Made by a program: the position numbers and the translations under genes. From Pseudofabraea citricarpa (lineage: Eukaryota > Ascomycota > Leotiomycetes > Helotiales > Dermateaceae): 64,000 bases of DNA. Location: positions 992,001 to 1,056,000 of the forward strand of contig JAPWGK010000007.1 of NCBI GenBank assembly GCA_029641185.1. Reading direction: 5' to 3'. Under the pieces are notes generated by a model. That model was not told the origin of the DNA, did no database searches, and was given only the letters and a program-made list of their open reading frames with translations. This document shows positions 50,030 through 60,939 of this stretch, piece after piece (position 1 is the stretch's first letter; every line of letters begins with the position of its first letter).

Positions 50030-51591
50030 TAATACCCTCCTTGATAATCCGTAATCCGTCCATACTTTCCATCTTCTCCAGCCCTTAATACGAGCTCTAC
50101 ACATCACCAATCCACACCAATAATCATCCACACCATACGGTACCCCTCCTCCTCTTGCTCGTCAACTTCCCAAACGTCTTCCAATATCTGCGGTCCCAAG
50201 ATCTCCAGCAAGTTTCAGAAGCTCAGATGGTCCTCAAACCAAACTCGCGAGCCGCCTATTTATGGACTAGTTTGGCCCTATATCCCGAACCTCTATCGTT
50301 CTAACTTCTGACATGTTCTCGATCCTTGCGCTGCCGCTGACTGAATCAATCACGAAAGGAAGAAACCGTCCTTGCTGGTGTTTGTCGCTGTCACTCGACA
50401 ACCATTGCTCGCCCTTGCTGACCTCGCCGGATTAGGGGTCACCACCCACTGTTTATCATGTCTCTGCCGGCATCCGAACCTACCAGCCTCTTGGCAGCAG
50501 ATGCTCACCAGGACAGGAGCCTATTGCCGCCTTGTGTTTGTCTATATCCAAGGCACTAGGAACTGCACTGGCGAGATCGATTGCGTGGACTTTGCCCTTG
50601 GGACTTCGGACTTCTGCTGTACGGTACAGTAGCTCGACAGACGAGGCTGTGCTTCTCTCCGCCGAAGGAGCGATACCATCTCGGCCGATGAACCTACTTA
50701 CTCGTTCTAGAGTCGAGAGAGCAATTAAAATTCCAACAACGCACGCCATCTGTCGGTGTTAAAGCACCCTTCGTCCGATAGCCATCTAATCAATGCTGGA
50801 GGTAAAGTCAGATGAGCTGAAGAGATGCGCAAAGCACTGCCCGTTACTGTGGGAATCTCCATTTCCGCCTCGACAACTAACGAGCCCTCGAGTTGAGCAC
50901 GATGAACAAGCAGGTTTTGTTCGGCCTCATACGAGGCGGGAAGAGAGATTGGTCGATTGAATAACAACCCAACCTTATTTTGGTCCTATGGAGCATTTAG
51001 TCGTTTGACAATATGTACCTAGGTAGCTACTCAAGACGTATCAATCAACAATAGAAGATACACAATCACCACGAAGGAAGCATGGGGTTGTCAAACGCAC
51101 ACACTTGCTATGGGGTGTAAAGTCAAATTTTCCATTACAAAGCAGCCAGTTTATCTCATTGTGTGCCGGGCAAAGGCAAGGAAACTATGGCAAATGAACT
51201 GTCTGTGAGGAGGCTGTCTTCTGATAAGTGTCTATCCAAGTGGATCGAGTGATAGCGGGCACGACTTGTGGGCGGCCATGCAAGGAATAACCAATGATCA
51301 GATAAAGAGCCGCTGCTTTGCAGATCCTTTTCCATACCCAGGTGTGGTCTACTAGTGGCTTTCCCTATGTTTTTTCTTCTTCTCTGTTCGTTTTCTGATA
51401 TTTATTACCCAGCACGCCAGTGCGGCGTCTGGCCCAACAACAACTACAAGTACTGGTCTTCGTAGTGCGTGAATTTAATTTTGGTGGCTTGAGGCCACGT
51501 CATGATAACATCCATCCGCTCCCTCTCTCCCAATCAATCCTTCTACACAATCGTTACACAGCAGTCGTAGCTGACGTCGCTCAGCAAGTAC

Positions 51592-51608
51592 GCACACACA
51601 CACACACA
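51592..51608. repeat. (CA)n microsatellite
   Basis: A pure CA dinucleotide run of about eight units in non-coding sequence. Confidence 0.85.
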
Positions 51609-52463
51609 TCCTACGTAAAGACCGTCAAAATCCTACACTTGCAGTCCAGAACGAGCTTCCAGACAATATATCCAGGTAGCAGATGTCGGGAGCTTAAATC
51701 AAAGTCCTATAATTATATTTGATCGTCAAGGTTTGGGATCTTTTTTATGTGAAGTTCGGACGGTTACAGGTGGCGGTGCCCAGGAGAAACACAAGCCGAT
51801 GTTGTGGCAGTCAAAACACCCCAGACTTTATTACTGGGCAAAAAGCCGAGAGTAAGTCTTGGGGCGTCAACGCTATAAGTATCCTTTCGTCCTTCCTGGT
51901 TCTTGAAGTATCTGGTGTAGTACACTGCAGAGGATTCGCGTACAGTTAAGTGGGCTGGCTTACTTGCTACTCCCTTGGCCCTGATCGGGTCCTCCTGCGT
52001 TTATATGCAACCCACGAAGAAAGGCTTTAGCCCTCGGGCATAAAAATTCTTTACGCTATAGTTGCAACATAACGGCATTATTGAAGGCCCTAACAAAGAA
52101 GTGCGGTTTATCTTAAGGACGACTAAGATGACTGACTTGTCGGTCATGTTTCTATGCGCTTTTCATAGCACACCGATCATGTCCCCGAGCACTTTTTATG
52201 ACAGCAGGTTGCCACAGCGGTGGAACTTGCTAGCACTGGCCGTTGATACAATAAATTTTCAAGTCGCTAATAATCACAGGTAGGTACTGCCGGGTTATTA
52301 TTCTCGGGGAAAAAAGAGTAGGCACGTCGGTTAAATAGCTTAAATTGATATACAATATATAGATAGGTATCGACTCCAGCAACAAAAACAGCCGGAACTA
52401 CCTGCAGAAATACCCAAACTCCTCCCGGGGTGAATATTCTTTCCGTGGTCGCCTATATCCCTC

Positions 52464-54805
52464 TCACTTCTTGCCCTTCGACTCGTGAACGGTCTTAATA
52501 ATAATGTCGACAACTCCTGGCTCCGACAGCTTCAAATATTGTCAGTATTTCATCAATATTACACTCATGATGGACTTACTGTGGACGTATCACCAAGTTG
52601 ATCTTCCTCGCCCGCAAGAATCTTTCGAAGGATTCTTCGCATGATTTTGCCACTTCGGGTCTTTGGTAAATCCGGCACAATAAAGATGGCTTTGGGCGCT
52701 GCGAAGGGACCGATGCTCTTGCGTACTTGTAGGATGAGTTCCTTCTTTAGAGCGTCGTCAACCACATTACCATCCTTGATGGACACAAAAGCATTCACAG
52801 CTTGGCCTGTAAGTTCATCCGTGATGCCTACAACGGCTGCCTCAGCAACTGCATGATGCTCAATCAGAGCCGCCTCGATTTCAGCGGTCGAGAGGCGATG
52901 ACCGCTGACATTGACGACATCATCAACGCGACCTCGAATCCAGTAGTAACCTTCGTGATCACGTCCTGCACCATCACCGGTGAACTAGACGAAGTCAGTA
53001 AGTTTATTTTTAAAACCAGAACAGGCGCGACCAACATAATAACCTGGGTAAACATTTAAATATGTATCCATATATCTCTTGTGTGCACCCCAAACAGTGC
53101 GAGCCATACTTGGCCATGCCTGCTTGAAGGCCAAAACTCCCTCAACATCATTACCATGGATTTCCTCACCGGAGACTGGGTCGATGATTGCAGGTTCAAT
53201 TCCAAAAAATGGAAGTGAAGCACTCCCTGGCTTCGTTGGGGTCACACCTGCCAGTGGTGTAATAACGTGTGATCCTGTCTCCGTCTGCCAGTATGTCTAT
53301 TCCTAGGGTTAATGGAAATCGGATATCAGGACAATGATACTACTTACATCCACAACGTGTGCTTCCTCTTTGCCAACTGTCTCAAAGTACCATTTCCACA
53401 CCTCGGCAGCAATGGGCTCACCGACTGAGCCTAGAACTCTGAGGTGTTTCATTTCGTGCTTAACGTAGTGGTCACCAGCGCGTTTGAGCAATCGAAGGGC
53501 TGTTGGAGCGACATAGAACTGGGTCACTTCGTGCTTTGCTATAACCTCCCAGTACCGCGAGAAGTCTGGATAAGCAGGTGTGCCCTCAAAAACAACGGTA
53601 GCAACACCGAGAAGGAGAGGGGCATACACAACATAGGTATGGCCAGTGATCCATCCGATATCACCACCACAGAAGAACTTGTCTGAATCGTGAATATCGA
53701 AAACGTACTTTCCTGTGGCGGCCGCACCAAGAAGGTATCCACCGGTTGTGTGCATGACACCCTTAGGCTTACCTGTGGAGCCTGATGTGTAGAGCAGGAA
53801 TAGAGGATCTTCTGAGTTCATTGGCTCTGGTGCAATGTATGCTGGCCATTTGTCTACCTCCTCGTGCCACCACCAGTCACGGCCTTCGGTCCAAGGTACT
53901 TCTGCGCCAGTGCGCTTGTAGACCAAGCAATGCGTGATATCGGGACATTGCTTCAAAGCTTCATCGACAATCTTCTTGGTTCCGATCAATTTCCCGCCAC
54001 GTTTTCCTTCGTCTGTCGTAATGACAACCTTGGATTGTGCATCGATTACACGATCGCGCAAAGAATCCGAAGAGAAGCCAGCAAAGACAACCGAGTGAAT
54101 TGCTCCAATTCGGGATATAGCGAGGAAAGCAATGATAGCTTCAGGAATCATAGGCAAGTAGATAGCAACTGTGTCGCCCTTCTTGACACCCATCTGCTTG
54201 AGCACGTGGGCAACCTTGCATACCTCGCGGAGAAGCTCTCCATAGGTCAGAGTCCGGCCATCACCGGCTTCGTCGGCCTCATAGATGACGGCTGGCTTAT
54301 CCGGGTTCTTGATGGCATGGCGATCAACACAGTTGTAAGAAGCATTCAATTGACCTTCCAAAAACCATGCGTTATCGCCGTTTTTGAGGGAGCCCGTGTG
54401 AACAGTTTTGAAATCGCGTTCCCACGTTAGCAGCTCGCGTGCCATCTTGGCCCAGAATTTCTCGGGCTCGGTAATGGACTCCTGGTACAACTTCTTGTAT
54501 TCGTCCAAGCCTGTGACATACAGTGAGTACAGGCTCAGCTCATTGCAAAAGAAGAGACCTACCATCTAAATGCGGTTTGCTTGGATGTTCTGTGGTTTGC
54601 CAGTCAGCTAATGTCAGCTACCTACGAGGGAAGGTACTGCATACTCTCGAACATCTTCTGCGGGGGGTCTGGTGGAAGTCAGTCAGCGGTGGTGTTCAGA
54701 TTGTTGGGCCCTGGGAAGCAGGTAGTGCTACATACGAAATGTGTCAACCTCATGAGCCTCCGCTACCACGGGGTTGGAGGGAGGCGCGACGTTCCCTTCA
54801 GACAT
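52464..54805 (-). CDS. acs1: Acetyl-CoA synthetase
   Basis: Seven exons on the minus strand: 54805-54736, 54668-54645, 54589-54563, 54510-53348, 53296-53036, 52984-52580, 52529-52464, giving 671 aa, the usual fungal FacA/Acs1 length. Exons 2 and 3 are only 24 and 27 bases. Together they give [32 protein letters not shown], which matches the family N terminus. Motifs: AMP-binding [15 protein letters not shown], then [26 protein letters not shown], the hinge region [20 protein letters not shown], and the C-terminal [11 protein letters not shown] with the catalytic Lys that is acetylated in bacteria. It converts acetate, CoA and ATP to acetyl-CoA, AMP and PPi, in the cytosol and nucleus. All key residues are present. 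In fungi this gene is usually acetate-induced and glucose-repressed; I did not identify binding sites. Confidence 0.97.
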
Positions 54806-55225
54806 GATGGCGGTGTTTTTCTTTGGATTTCACTCGTCGTCGTCGTCTTCGTCGTCGCTGGGAACTGTTGAGACTGCTGATGCGGGGTAGCTTGTCTATT
54901 GACACAACAGAAGATTCTGCCGGTACTGGGGCTGACTGATGATACTGCTCGTGCTGGGGCTGCTGTGGGCCGTGTGCAAGAAGAATATAACAACAGTGGA
55001 TGCTGCGGGCGCGAGACCGAGGAGAAGAGAAGAGGTGGGAATTAGGAGCTGATGGGGATGAATGGGCCAGGTGAATGAATGGATGGATGAATGAATAGTT
55101 TTAGTATGGAGCGGATATTAGTAGAAATAGCTGGGCTCGGGAGAATGGAGGTACCTAATGCTGGCATTGTGATTCGGCCAGTCAGCAGCGGTGGAGCGAG
55201 CTCCCCTGCACCTGCACTTGTGCAG

Positions 55226-55260
55226 TGTGTGCAGTGAGTGTGTGCAGTGAGTGTGTGCAG
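55226..55260. repeat. 13-bp tandem repeat (GTGTGTGCAGTGA)
   Basis: GCAGTGAG-type blocks recur with an exact period of 13 bases (55231, 55244, 55257). Confidence 0.8.
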
Positions 55261-55540
55261 CACAGTATCTGCACCATTCTGATTCCGGTTCTGGAGGGCG
55301 GTGGGCAAGGAGGAGGAGGGGGAGTGTACAGTACTGTAGGGAGGGGACCTCGAGGGGCTGGTGGGTGGTGAATAATGGTGGATGGTGGGGTAGCAGTAAC
55401 CCCGGCTGTGTGACGGGTAGAAGCAGTTCATGGCATTGCGAGTCCGGCCCTGGTGGCCCGCATCTGCTCCCATCGACCGAAAGGATCAATTTCCAGGCCA
55501 GGCCCCGGACGATCCCTGGAGCTCAACACTATTACTCTAG

Positions 55541-55588
55541 AGCAGCTACAGTACAACTACAGCTACAGCTACAGCTACATCTACAGCA
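55541..55588. repeat. AGCTAC hexamer repeat
   Basis: Runs of AGCTAC with a GTACAACTAC variant. The core (about 55557-55580) is nearly perfect. Non-coding. Confidence 0.8.
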
Positions 55589-55774
55589 CCACCGTAGGCC
55601 ATGCGAGATGCTCGAGACGAGGCCCAAGGGTCGTTTATCCAGCCCAGCGCCGGCTACCAGTCCCAGTCCAGTCAATTAGTCAACCAGTCAACCACTGAAC
55701 CACCCAATGGCGAAAAGTGCTGATCTACCAGTGTTGAACATACTGTCAGCGCTGACGAGCTCTTGGTTGTTGGT

Positions 55775-55798
55775 ATTGGCATTGGCATTGGCATTGGC
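55775..55798. repeat. (ATTGGC)4 hexamer repeat
   Basis: Four perfect ATTGGC units. An open frame through it reads as alternating Ala/Leu and is not a credible protein. Confidence 0.9.
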
Positions 55799-56271
55799 AC
55801 GCACGACGCCGCATTCGCTCCGTGATATATCACATTGGTCAAGAGGCACTTGCTGCATCAGGTGCGTGTGCGTGACCCCATACGAACCCCGCTCCAGCGC
55901 ACGCCAACCATCCTGTACCAAGCACCAGAATGACGGAAAAATAGTCTTGGTAGCGCAAATTTCCTTCCATGCAGGGCTGACACTACTACTACGCAACATC
56001 TCCCTCGGTATCGGTATCGGTCGGACAATGGAGCATTACTGTAGCAGAACAGAGCAGAACAGCAAACAAGAAGCCGCCAGAGTTCCCCACACTTTCTCAT
56101 TACTCCAGCTTTTGCTTGGCCTCAACTTCCTTGAGTGACTGCCTTGGTTATCAACTCAACCGACAAAGAGTTCAATACTACTTCCTCTCCATACTCTTTT
56201 AATTATGGTACTGTGTGTATAGCCCCGTACCACCAACAAATCCTCGCAAGCCCCAGCAGCCACCTCTCACA

Positions 56272-56736
56272 TCATGCTCCAACATTAGATCCTCCGCCGT
56301 AGCCTTGCTCTCTCCTCGTCTGCATGCCCTCGCTCAATCCCGCGGCCTCTGTCAGCTTTCCATATCCTCCCTGCTGTGCCTCGCCCCTGTTTCCTGTCGT
56401 CTCGCCACCGAATCCATGCTCGCTAATCGCCTCGCCATATCTGATGTTCTCCGCAGTCTTCTCTCCACGAGCCGACTTCTCCTCTTGTGCTTGCTTCGAG
56501 GCGTCCGAGTTACTCGCACCTGAATTCAAAGTTTTAGTTTCGATTACTAGTTCATAGAGCGCCGTGTCTTACCATCTGTCTTAGCATGATGTTTGGTGAA
56601 TGTTTGAGCGCCCTCATATCTACATTTGCATTCGGTTAGATGGACCCTGTATCATCTTCACCTTTGTTCACACATACTGGGTCTGCTCTCCTCCAGCTTC
56701 GATATCCATAAGCTTGGTATTGGTTGCTTCCGACAT
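56272..56736 (-). CDS. Small hydrophilic protein of unknown function (117 aa)
   Basis: Three exons on the minus strand, 56736-56678, 56619-56573 and 56519-56272, give 117 aa. The middle exon is only 47 bases. Introns of 58 and 53 bases have GTATGT and GTAAGA donors and both joins keep frame (GGEQT/QYEGAQ, then HAKTD/GASNSD). The protein is almost free of hydrophobic residues. It is rich in Gly, Glu, Gln, Ser and Thr (ASKQAQEEKSARGEKTAENI, EHGFGGETTGNRGEAQQGGY), with no signal or membrane segment. The composition resembles hydrophilin or stress-protective proteins, but that is inference from composition only. I do not recognise a family. Confidence 0.75.
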
Positions 56737-57292
56737 GACGAAAAATCTATGAGATGGTGTGTGTATCGGGCGACTGTTTAAAAAACCCACAGCGTAGGTT
56801 AATGTCGTTAATGTTATATGAGTAAAGTGGGTGGTGAGTGTTGGGCGTCGAGGGCGATCGAGTTGTTCAACCTCGAGCTATGATGACGTATGATACGCTC
56901 GACGCGGGAAGTAGCTCAACAAACGCTAGGTAGGTACCCAGTCGCGGTTTTTGCTCTATACTGGGGGAGGGCCAGACGGCAGCACAAGCACGCAAGGAGG
57001 CAGTAAAAGCATGATTTGCTGATCGCGTCGAAGGATCTTGTTCTGATGTCATGGGTTTCCAAGCATACTAGGTACACTTGCAAATATCTCCCGGCTCTTT
57101 TCGGAAGCCAGTTCAGAAAATGGGACCCGAGAACGTGCCATATCATTTAAAAAGCGCGTAGTTATCAAGAAGCATGAGATAACTGCATCCCATATAAATA
57201 CTATTACGGCCGATACTATTATACAGGTATAGAAGACGCGGCCACTCAAACCACGCCTAGGTATCAACATAATATCATACATATTCTACATA
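56737..57292. other. Intergenic region between two minus-strand genes
   Basis: Promoter of the small gene and 3' flank of the tRNA synthetase gene. A CTAGGTAGGTACCCA element lies at 56926-56940. No gene. Confidence 0.6.
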
Positions 57293-58951
57293 CTAGCGTA
57301 GTTCTACACCAAGTTTTTCCACCAAGGCCTGTCTCACATTTTCGTGATAGTCGTTCGCTTCTTCATTAGTCAATGTTCTCTCCAAGCTTCTGTAATTGAT
57401 TCTGTAACAGAGGCTTTTCCTCCCAGATTTTGGATGTGTGAAACTATCTGTCAGCGTGACATCTTCGACAAGGTTGCCGCCAACATCTCTGACTATCTCC
57501 ATAACGTCATTCTCATGGAAGTCTTGTGAGTTTGCTCCCGAACCACCACCTGCCGCCGAAGAGGAAGACCGGAGCCAGAATGCCACATCTTTGTAGCAGG
57601 CTGGATATTTTGAGAATGGGGCAAAGCGTCTGAGCTTATTGAGATCCTGTGATACGCCAGCAAACTGACTCAGGAATCTCGCATCCTTGGACCAAAACAG
57701 GCGAATATCTGGGATCTCGAAAAGAAGCATGGCGATCCGTTCTAGTCCCACACCAAATGCCCATCCAGCCTGTCGAGGCATTCCTGCTTTATTCAGAACG
57801 TCCTGCTTGACCACTCCACAGCCAAGCACCTCTAACCAGTCGCCCTGCCAAAATATCTCTAGCTCCCATGAAGGACTGGTGAAAGGGAAATAGGCCTCGA
57901 TCCACCGAACCTTGAGTGGCTCATCGACATAGCTTGGATCCGATACAGTAGCTGCAGCTTTGGCACGTGTAAATATTTCCGCGACAACCAGTTCTAACGA
58001 GCGTTTGAGATGTGCTGCGATTGCTTCTGCCTCCTCTAGCGTATGTTCTCCCTCTTGGAGCGGATTCCGCTCGGGATGAACTGTAGGATTGGGATCCTCG
58101 ACAACCATTGAGTGTTTTGGTAGAGCATCCACGTCTTTCCAGATCGCACTGGCTAGACTCTCTCCGGATCCTCCTACCAGTGCGTCACGATCCCATGTAC
58201 GGGCACCTTCCATCTGGTGGAAGACAGGATAGTGACTTCGATCAATGGCATCTCTTCGATATACATCTGCGCTGATCAGAAATCCTCTTGACTCGTTCAA
58301 TTGGAATATTTCGCGCTGGTGTGCGCTGGTGTGAGTCCGCAGTACCGTTTCTTTATTAATGTAGTAAGTATCGGTTTTGCTCCGTCCTGGGTGATCTGCT
58401 GGGAAGCCGAGAGAATCGAAATTTCTGTACGTCGAGACAACCGGGTATTCATAGTTATAATATTTGAAAAGCGGTTGAGGAAATTTAGACTCGATAATCG
58501 CCCGTGTAATGGAAATGGGATGATCCTCTCGCACATGCAGACGCTCAGTAATTGCGGCTGTGATATTTTGCGGTACGTTATGCCACTCATCGTATGTGTC
58601 CTTTTTAGGCCACAATGGATGTGTTGTATAATCACCTCCAGGTGCTTCGGTTTGTGAGCCCGTAGCTACGTGTGATGCAGGATCGGAAGGCCGGAGGTCT
58701 GCAGCCGGCTTTAGTCCCGCTGGTGTAGATGGCTTGGCTCTTGGATTGATGCGCTCTGCTGCTTTGAGAGAAAGGTTTTGTCAGAGAGGTGGCCTGTAAT
58801 TGGGAAGCTGAAGAATGTACAAACCTGTGGAGTGATGTCTGCACTGGGCACATATCCTTGCGCGTGGACTGCGAGTACCAAGACCAATGAAGGCTGCCAA
58901 AGCTTCACGGCCAGCAGACGCCGAAGGGCCCCTGGTCAGGAGGTATCTCAT
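57293..58951 (-). CDS. MSF1: Mitochondrial phenylalanyl-tRNA synthetase
   Basis: Two exons on the minus strand, 58951-58825 and 58761-57293, give 531 aa. The intron is 63 bases with branch CTGAC. Exon 1 encodes an Arg/Ala/Ser presequence (MRYLLTRGPSASAGREALAA) typical of matrix import. The monomeric class II enzyme follows. Motif 2 region: HYPVFHQMEGARTW. Motif 3 region: GWAFGVGLERIAMLLFEIPD. A C-terminal anticodon-binding (FDX-ACB) domain includes FSKYPACYKDVAFWL and extends to the end. It charges mitochondrial tRNA-Phe with phenylalanine using ATP. The single-chain layout with FDX-ACB domain distinguishes it from the cytosolic alpha2-beta2 enzyme. The gene is divergent from the mitochondrial carrier gene, 516 bases apart. 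No defect is seen. Confidence 0.96.
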
Positions 58952-59467
58952 ACCGGGCGTTCGGTGGGTGTCTTGTGTCCTGGTGTAGATAATCGTGCAA
59001 TATATCTAGAGCTGTGACTGAGGGCTCTGTTTAGGCGTTTTGATGATCCGGCCCGATGCGATGCAGGGTCAGGGTCTCTTGTCGCATGACGAATCGTGCA
59101 GCATGCTTTTTGGCCTGTAACAAGCTTTCGCAAGACGGTTGAAATTACGCCCGCCAGGCGTGCCATGGTGGTTGCTGAGTCATTCAAGGCTTCTCTCCCC
59201 GGCTTAAGATTCATCCTGTACGTTGTACTGTAATAATGGTGGGCCGGCTGTGCCATACCGGCCCAGTCCAGTAATCGGAAGTGGGCCCCGGGGCAAGCGC
59301 GCTTTGAGCCTCTGCCATATTTTTGATTTGATCATCTCGAACCTGATCTTTCATTGCCTCGAACAGTGAATTGCAGCGTCTCTCCCCGCTCACTTCTTTT
59401 CACGGCCACCATTTCACAGCTCGCGGTCCTTGCGATACGGAATGCGCCCAGAAAACCAGTCGCAATC
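58952..59467. other. Divergent promoter between two mitochondrial-protein genes
   Basis: This 516-base spacer separates the PheRS (-) and carrier (+) start codons and must contain both promoters. No ORF, repeat or known motif stands out. Confidence 0.65.
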
Positions 59468-60522
59468 ATGTCGTCTGCTAAATCGCCGCTGCAGGCCATA
59501 GAGCTGTCCCGGAAGAAAAAATGGGAGAGGGAGCATTTGAGATATCCGTTCTGGTTCGGAGGCAGCGCAAGCTGCTTCGCAGCATGCGTCACCCATCCTC
59601 TAGATCTTGGTAAGTCCCGGCCGCATTATTCCTACCTGTTTACCCCATAGCTAATTTGTCTTCTAGTCAAGGTACCACCCACGAAGATTTAAGTACATGC
59701 GGAAGAGTTCACAGCTAAATATATACACGATAGGTCCGTCTTCAGACACGCCGAGGGAATGCACCGAAAACCATGGTAGCAACATTCGTGCATGTGTTCA
59801 AGAACAATGGGTTCTTTGGGCTTTATAGTGGTCTGAGTGCTTCACTGCTACGTCAGATTACTTACTCAACAACAAGGTTCGCTGTGTATGAGGAATTAAA
59901 ACAGGAATTAAGCAGCGCTAAATCAGGGCCCTCATTCCCTGCCCTAATTGCGATGGCTTCCACGTCTGGATTTCTCGGAGGCATAGTGGGTAATCCAGCT
60001 GACGTTTTGAATGTCCGCATGCAGCACGATGCCGCCTTGCCCAAAGACCAGAGAAGGAATTACAAGAATGCTGTTGACGGCTTGCTTCGAATGAGCCGCG
60101 AAGAAGGCTGGAAAAGTCTTTTTCGTGGCGTCTGGCCTAACAGTATGAGGGCGGTGCTCATGACAGCTTCACAGTTGGCATCTTATGATGGATTCAAGCG
60201 CTTGCTTATCAAGCATACGCCCATGGAGGATGGTTTGGCGGTGCACTTTTCTGCCTCGTTCATGGCTGGATTTGTGGCAACAACCATATGTTCTCCAGTG
60301 GACGTGATCAAGACTCGGATAATGTCATCGCATGAGAGCAAAGGGTTGGCGAAATTACTGGCAGATGTGTACAGAGTAGAGGGTGTAGGTTGGATGTTCA
60401 GAGGTTGGGTGCCATCCTTTATTCGTCTGGGGCCTCATACCGTTGCTACATTCTTATTTCTGGAGCAGCATAAAAAGATTTATCGAAAACTGCGTGGTTT
60501 GGAGGATGATGTAGTTGTATGA
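59468..60522 (+). CDS. dic1: Mitochondrial dicarboxylate carrier
   Basis: Three exons, 59468-59609, 59667-59671 and 59734-60522, give 311 aa. The middle exon is 5 bases (TCAAG). It completes Val and adds Lys, making PLDL-VK-VRLQTR, the first carrier signature Px[D/E]xx[K/R]x[K/R]. Leaving it out destroys the frame. Introns are 57 and 62 bases with good donors at the first (GTAAGT) and clear CTAAT/CTAAA branches at both. The other two repeats are intact: NPADVLNVRMQ and SPVDVIKTRIM. The second-repeat residues (NPADVLNVRMQHDAALP) and the overall similarity favour the dicarboxylate carrier over other SLC25 members. It exchanges malate or succinate for phosphate across the inner mitochondrial membrane; the substrate is inferred from family. 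Confidence 0.93.
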
Positions 60523-60939
60523 TTGAGCTTACGCTACATACTGCGGTTATCACTATAGTTGTAGATTCAGGAGGGTACTTTGTTGCCTTACCACGAGGCA
60601 CGTTGGTTCCACTGTACGGCGTTAAGGATAAATAGACGCATAATGGGCACGGTGTTTCGGATACTTGGATAGTAATTTATGCTCACAGCAGATTTTGGCA
60701 CCTTTCCATTGTTCTGTCTCTGAATTTGATGTGCGTTTGCAGAGATGTGAATTCTAATCCCTGTGCAGACTTTTGCGTGTCGTTCATCTGCGAAACTATG
60801 CTCAGTTACGGCAACTAGCAAATGGCGGGATCATATTTTATGTCCGGTCCCAAACTCCGATCCTCCCAACACCGTTGATATGCAAATATCAATGCAAGAA
60901 CACTTCTAGTGAGACCCGCACCAAACGCCTTTTTGATTA
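60523..60939. other. Convergent 3' flanks
   Basis: The spacer between two convergent genes. No ORF of note and no RNA gene is seen. Confidence 0.6.

Larger units (their letters stand above)
49107..52463. other. 3.4-kb gene-free region
   Basis: The longest stretch without a supported gene, lying between the start of the ADAM gene and the end of the acetyl-CoA synthetase gene. Open frames at 49.2-50.8 kb are mutual shadows over CT-rich and CAG-type sequence and show no domain or splice series. Bases 51.7-52.4 kb are AT-rich. Repeats noted: (GGT)n at 49344-49359, GGTAGGTGGA at 49383-49418, GTAC-type motifs at 49501-49550, 50006-50029 and 50617-50632, and (CA)n at 51592-51608. Confidence 0.55.
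54806..56271. other. Intergenic region with several minisatellites
   Basis: It carries the promoter of the acetyl-CoA synthetase gene and the 3' flank of the small gene at 56272. Four different short tandem repeats lie at 55.22-55.80 kb. No gene is supported; open frames are repeat-driven. Confidence 0.55.

Noticed and set aside
49667..50131. Several 100-120 codon open frames on both strands
   Set aside because: They lie over CAG- and CT-type low-complexity sequence and are mirror shadows without motifs.
55707..56138. 143-codon + strand open frame starting MAKSADLPVL
   Set aside because: Its hydrophobic run is produced by the ATTGGC repeat, and there is no further support.
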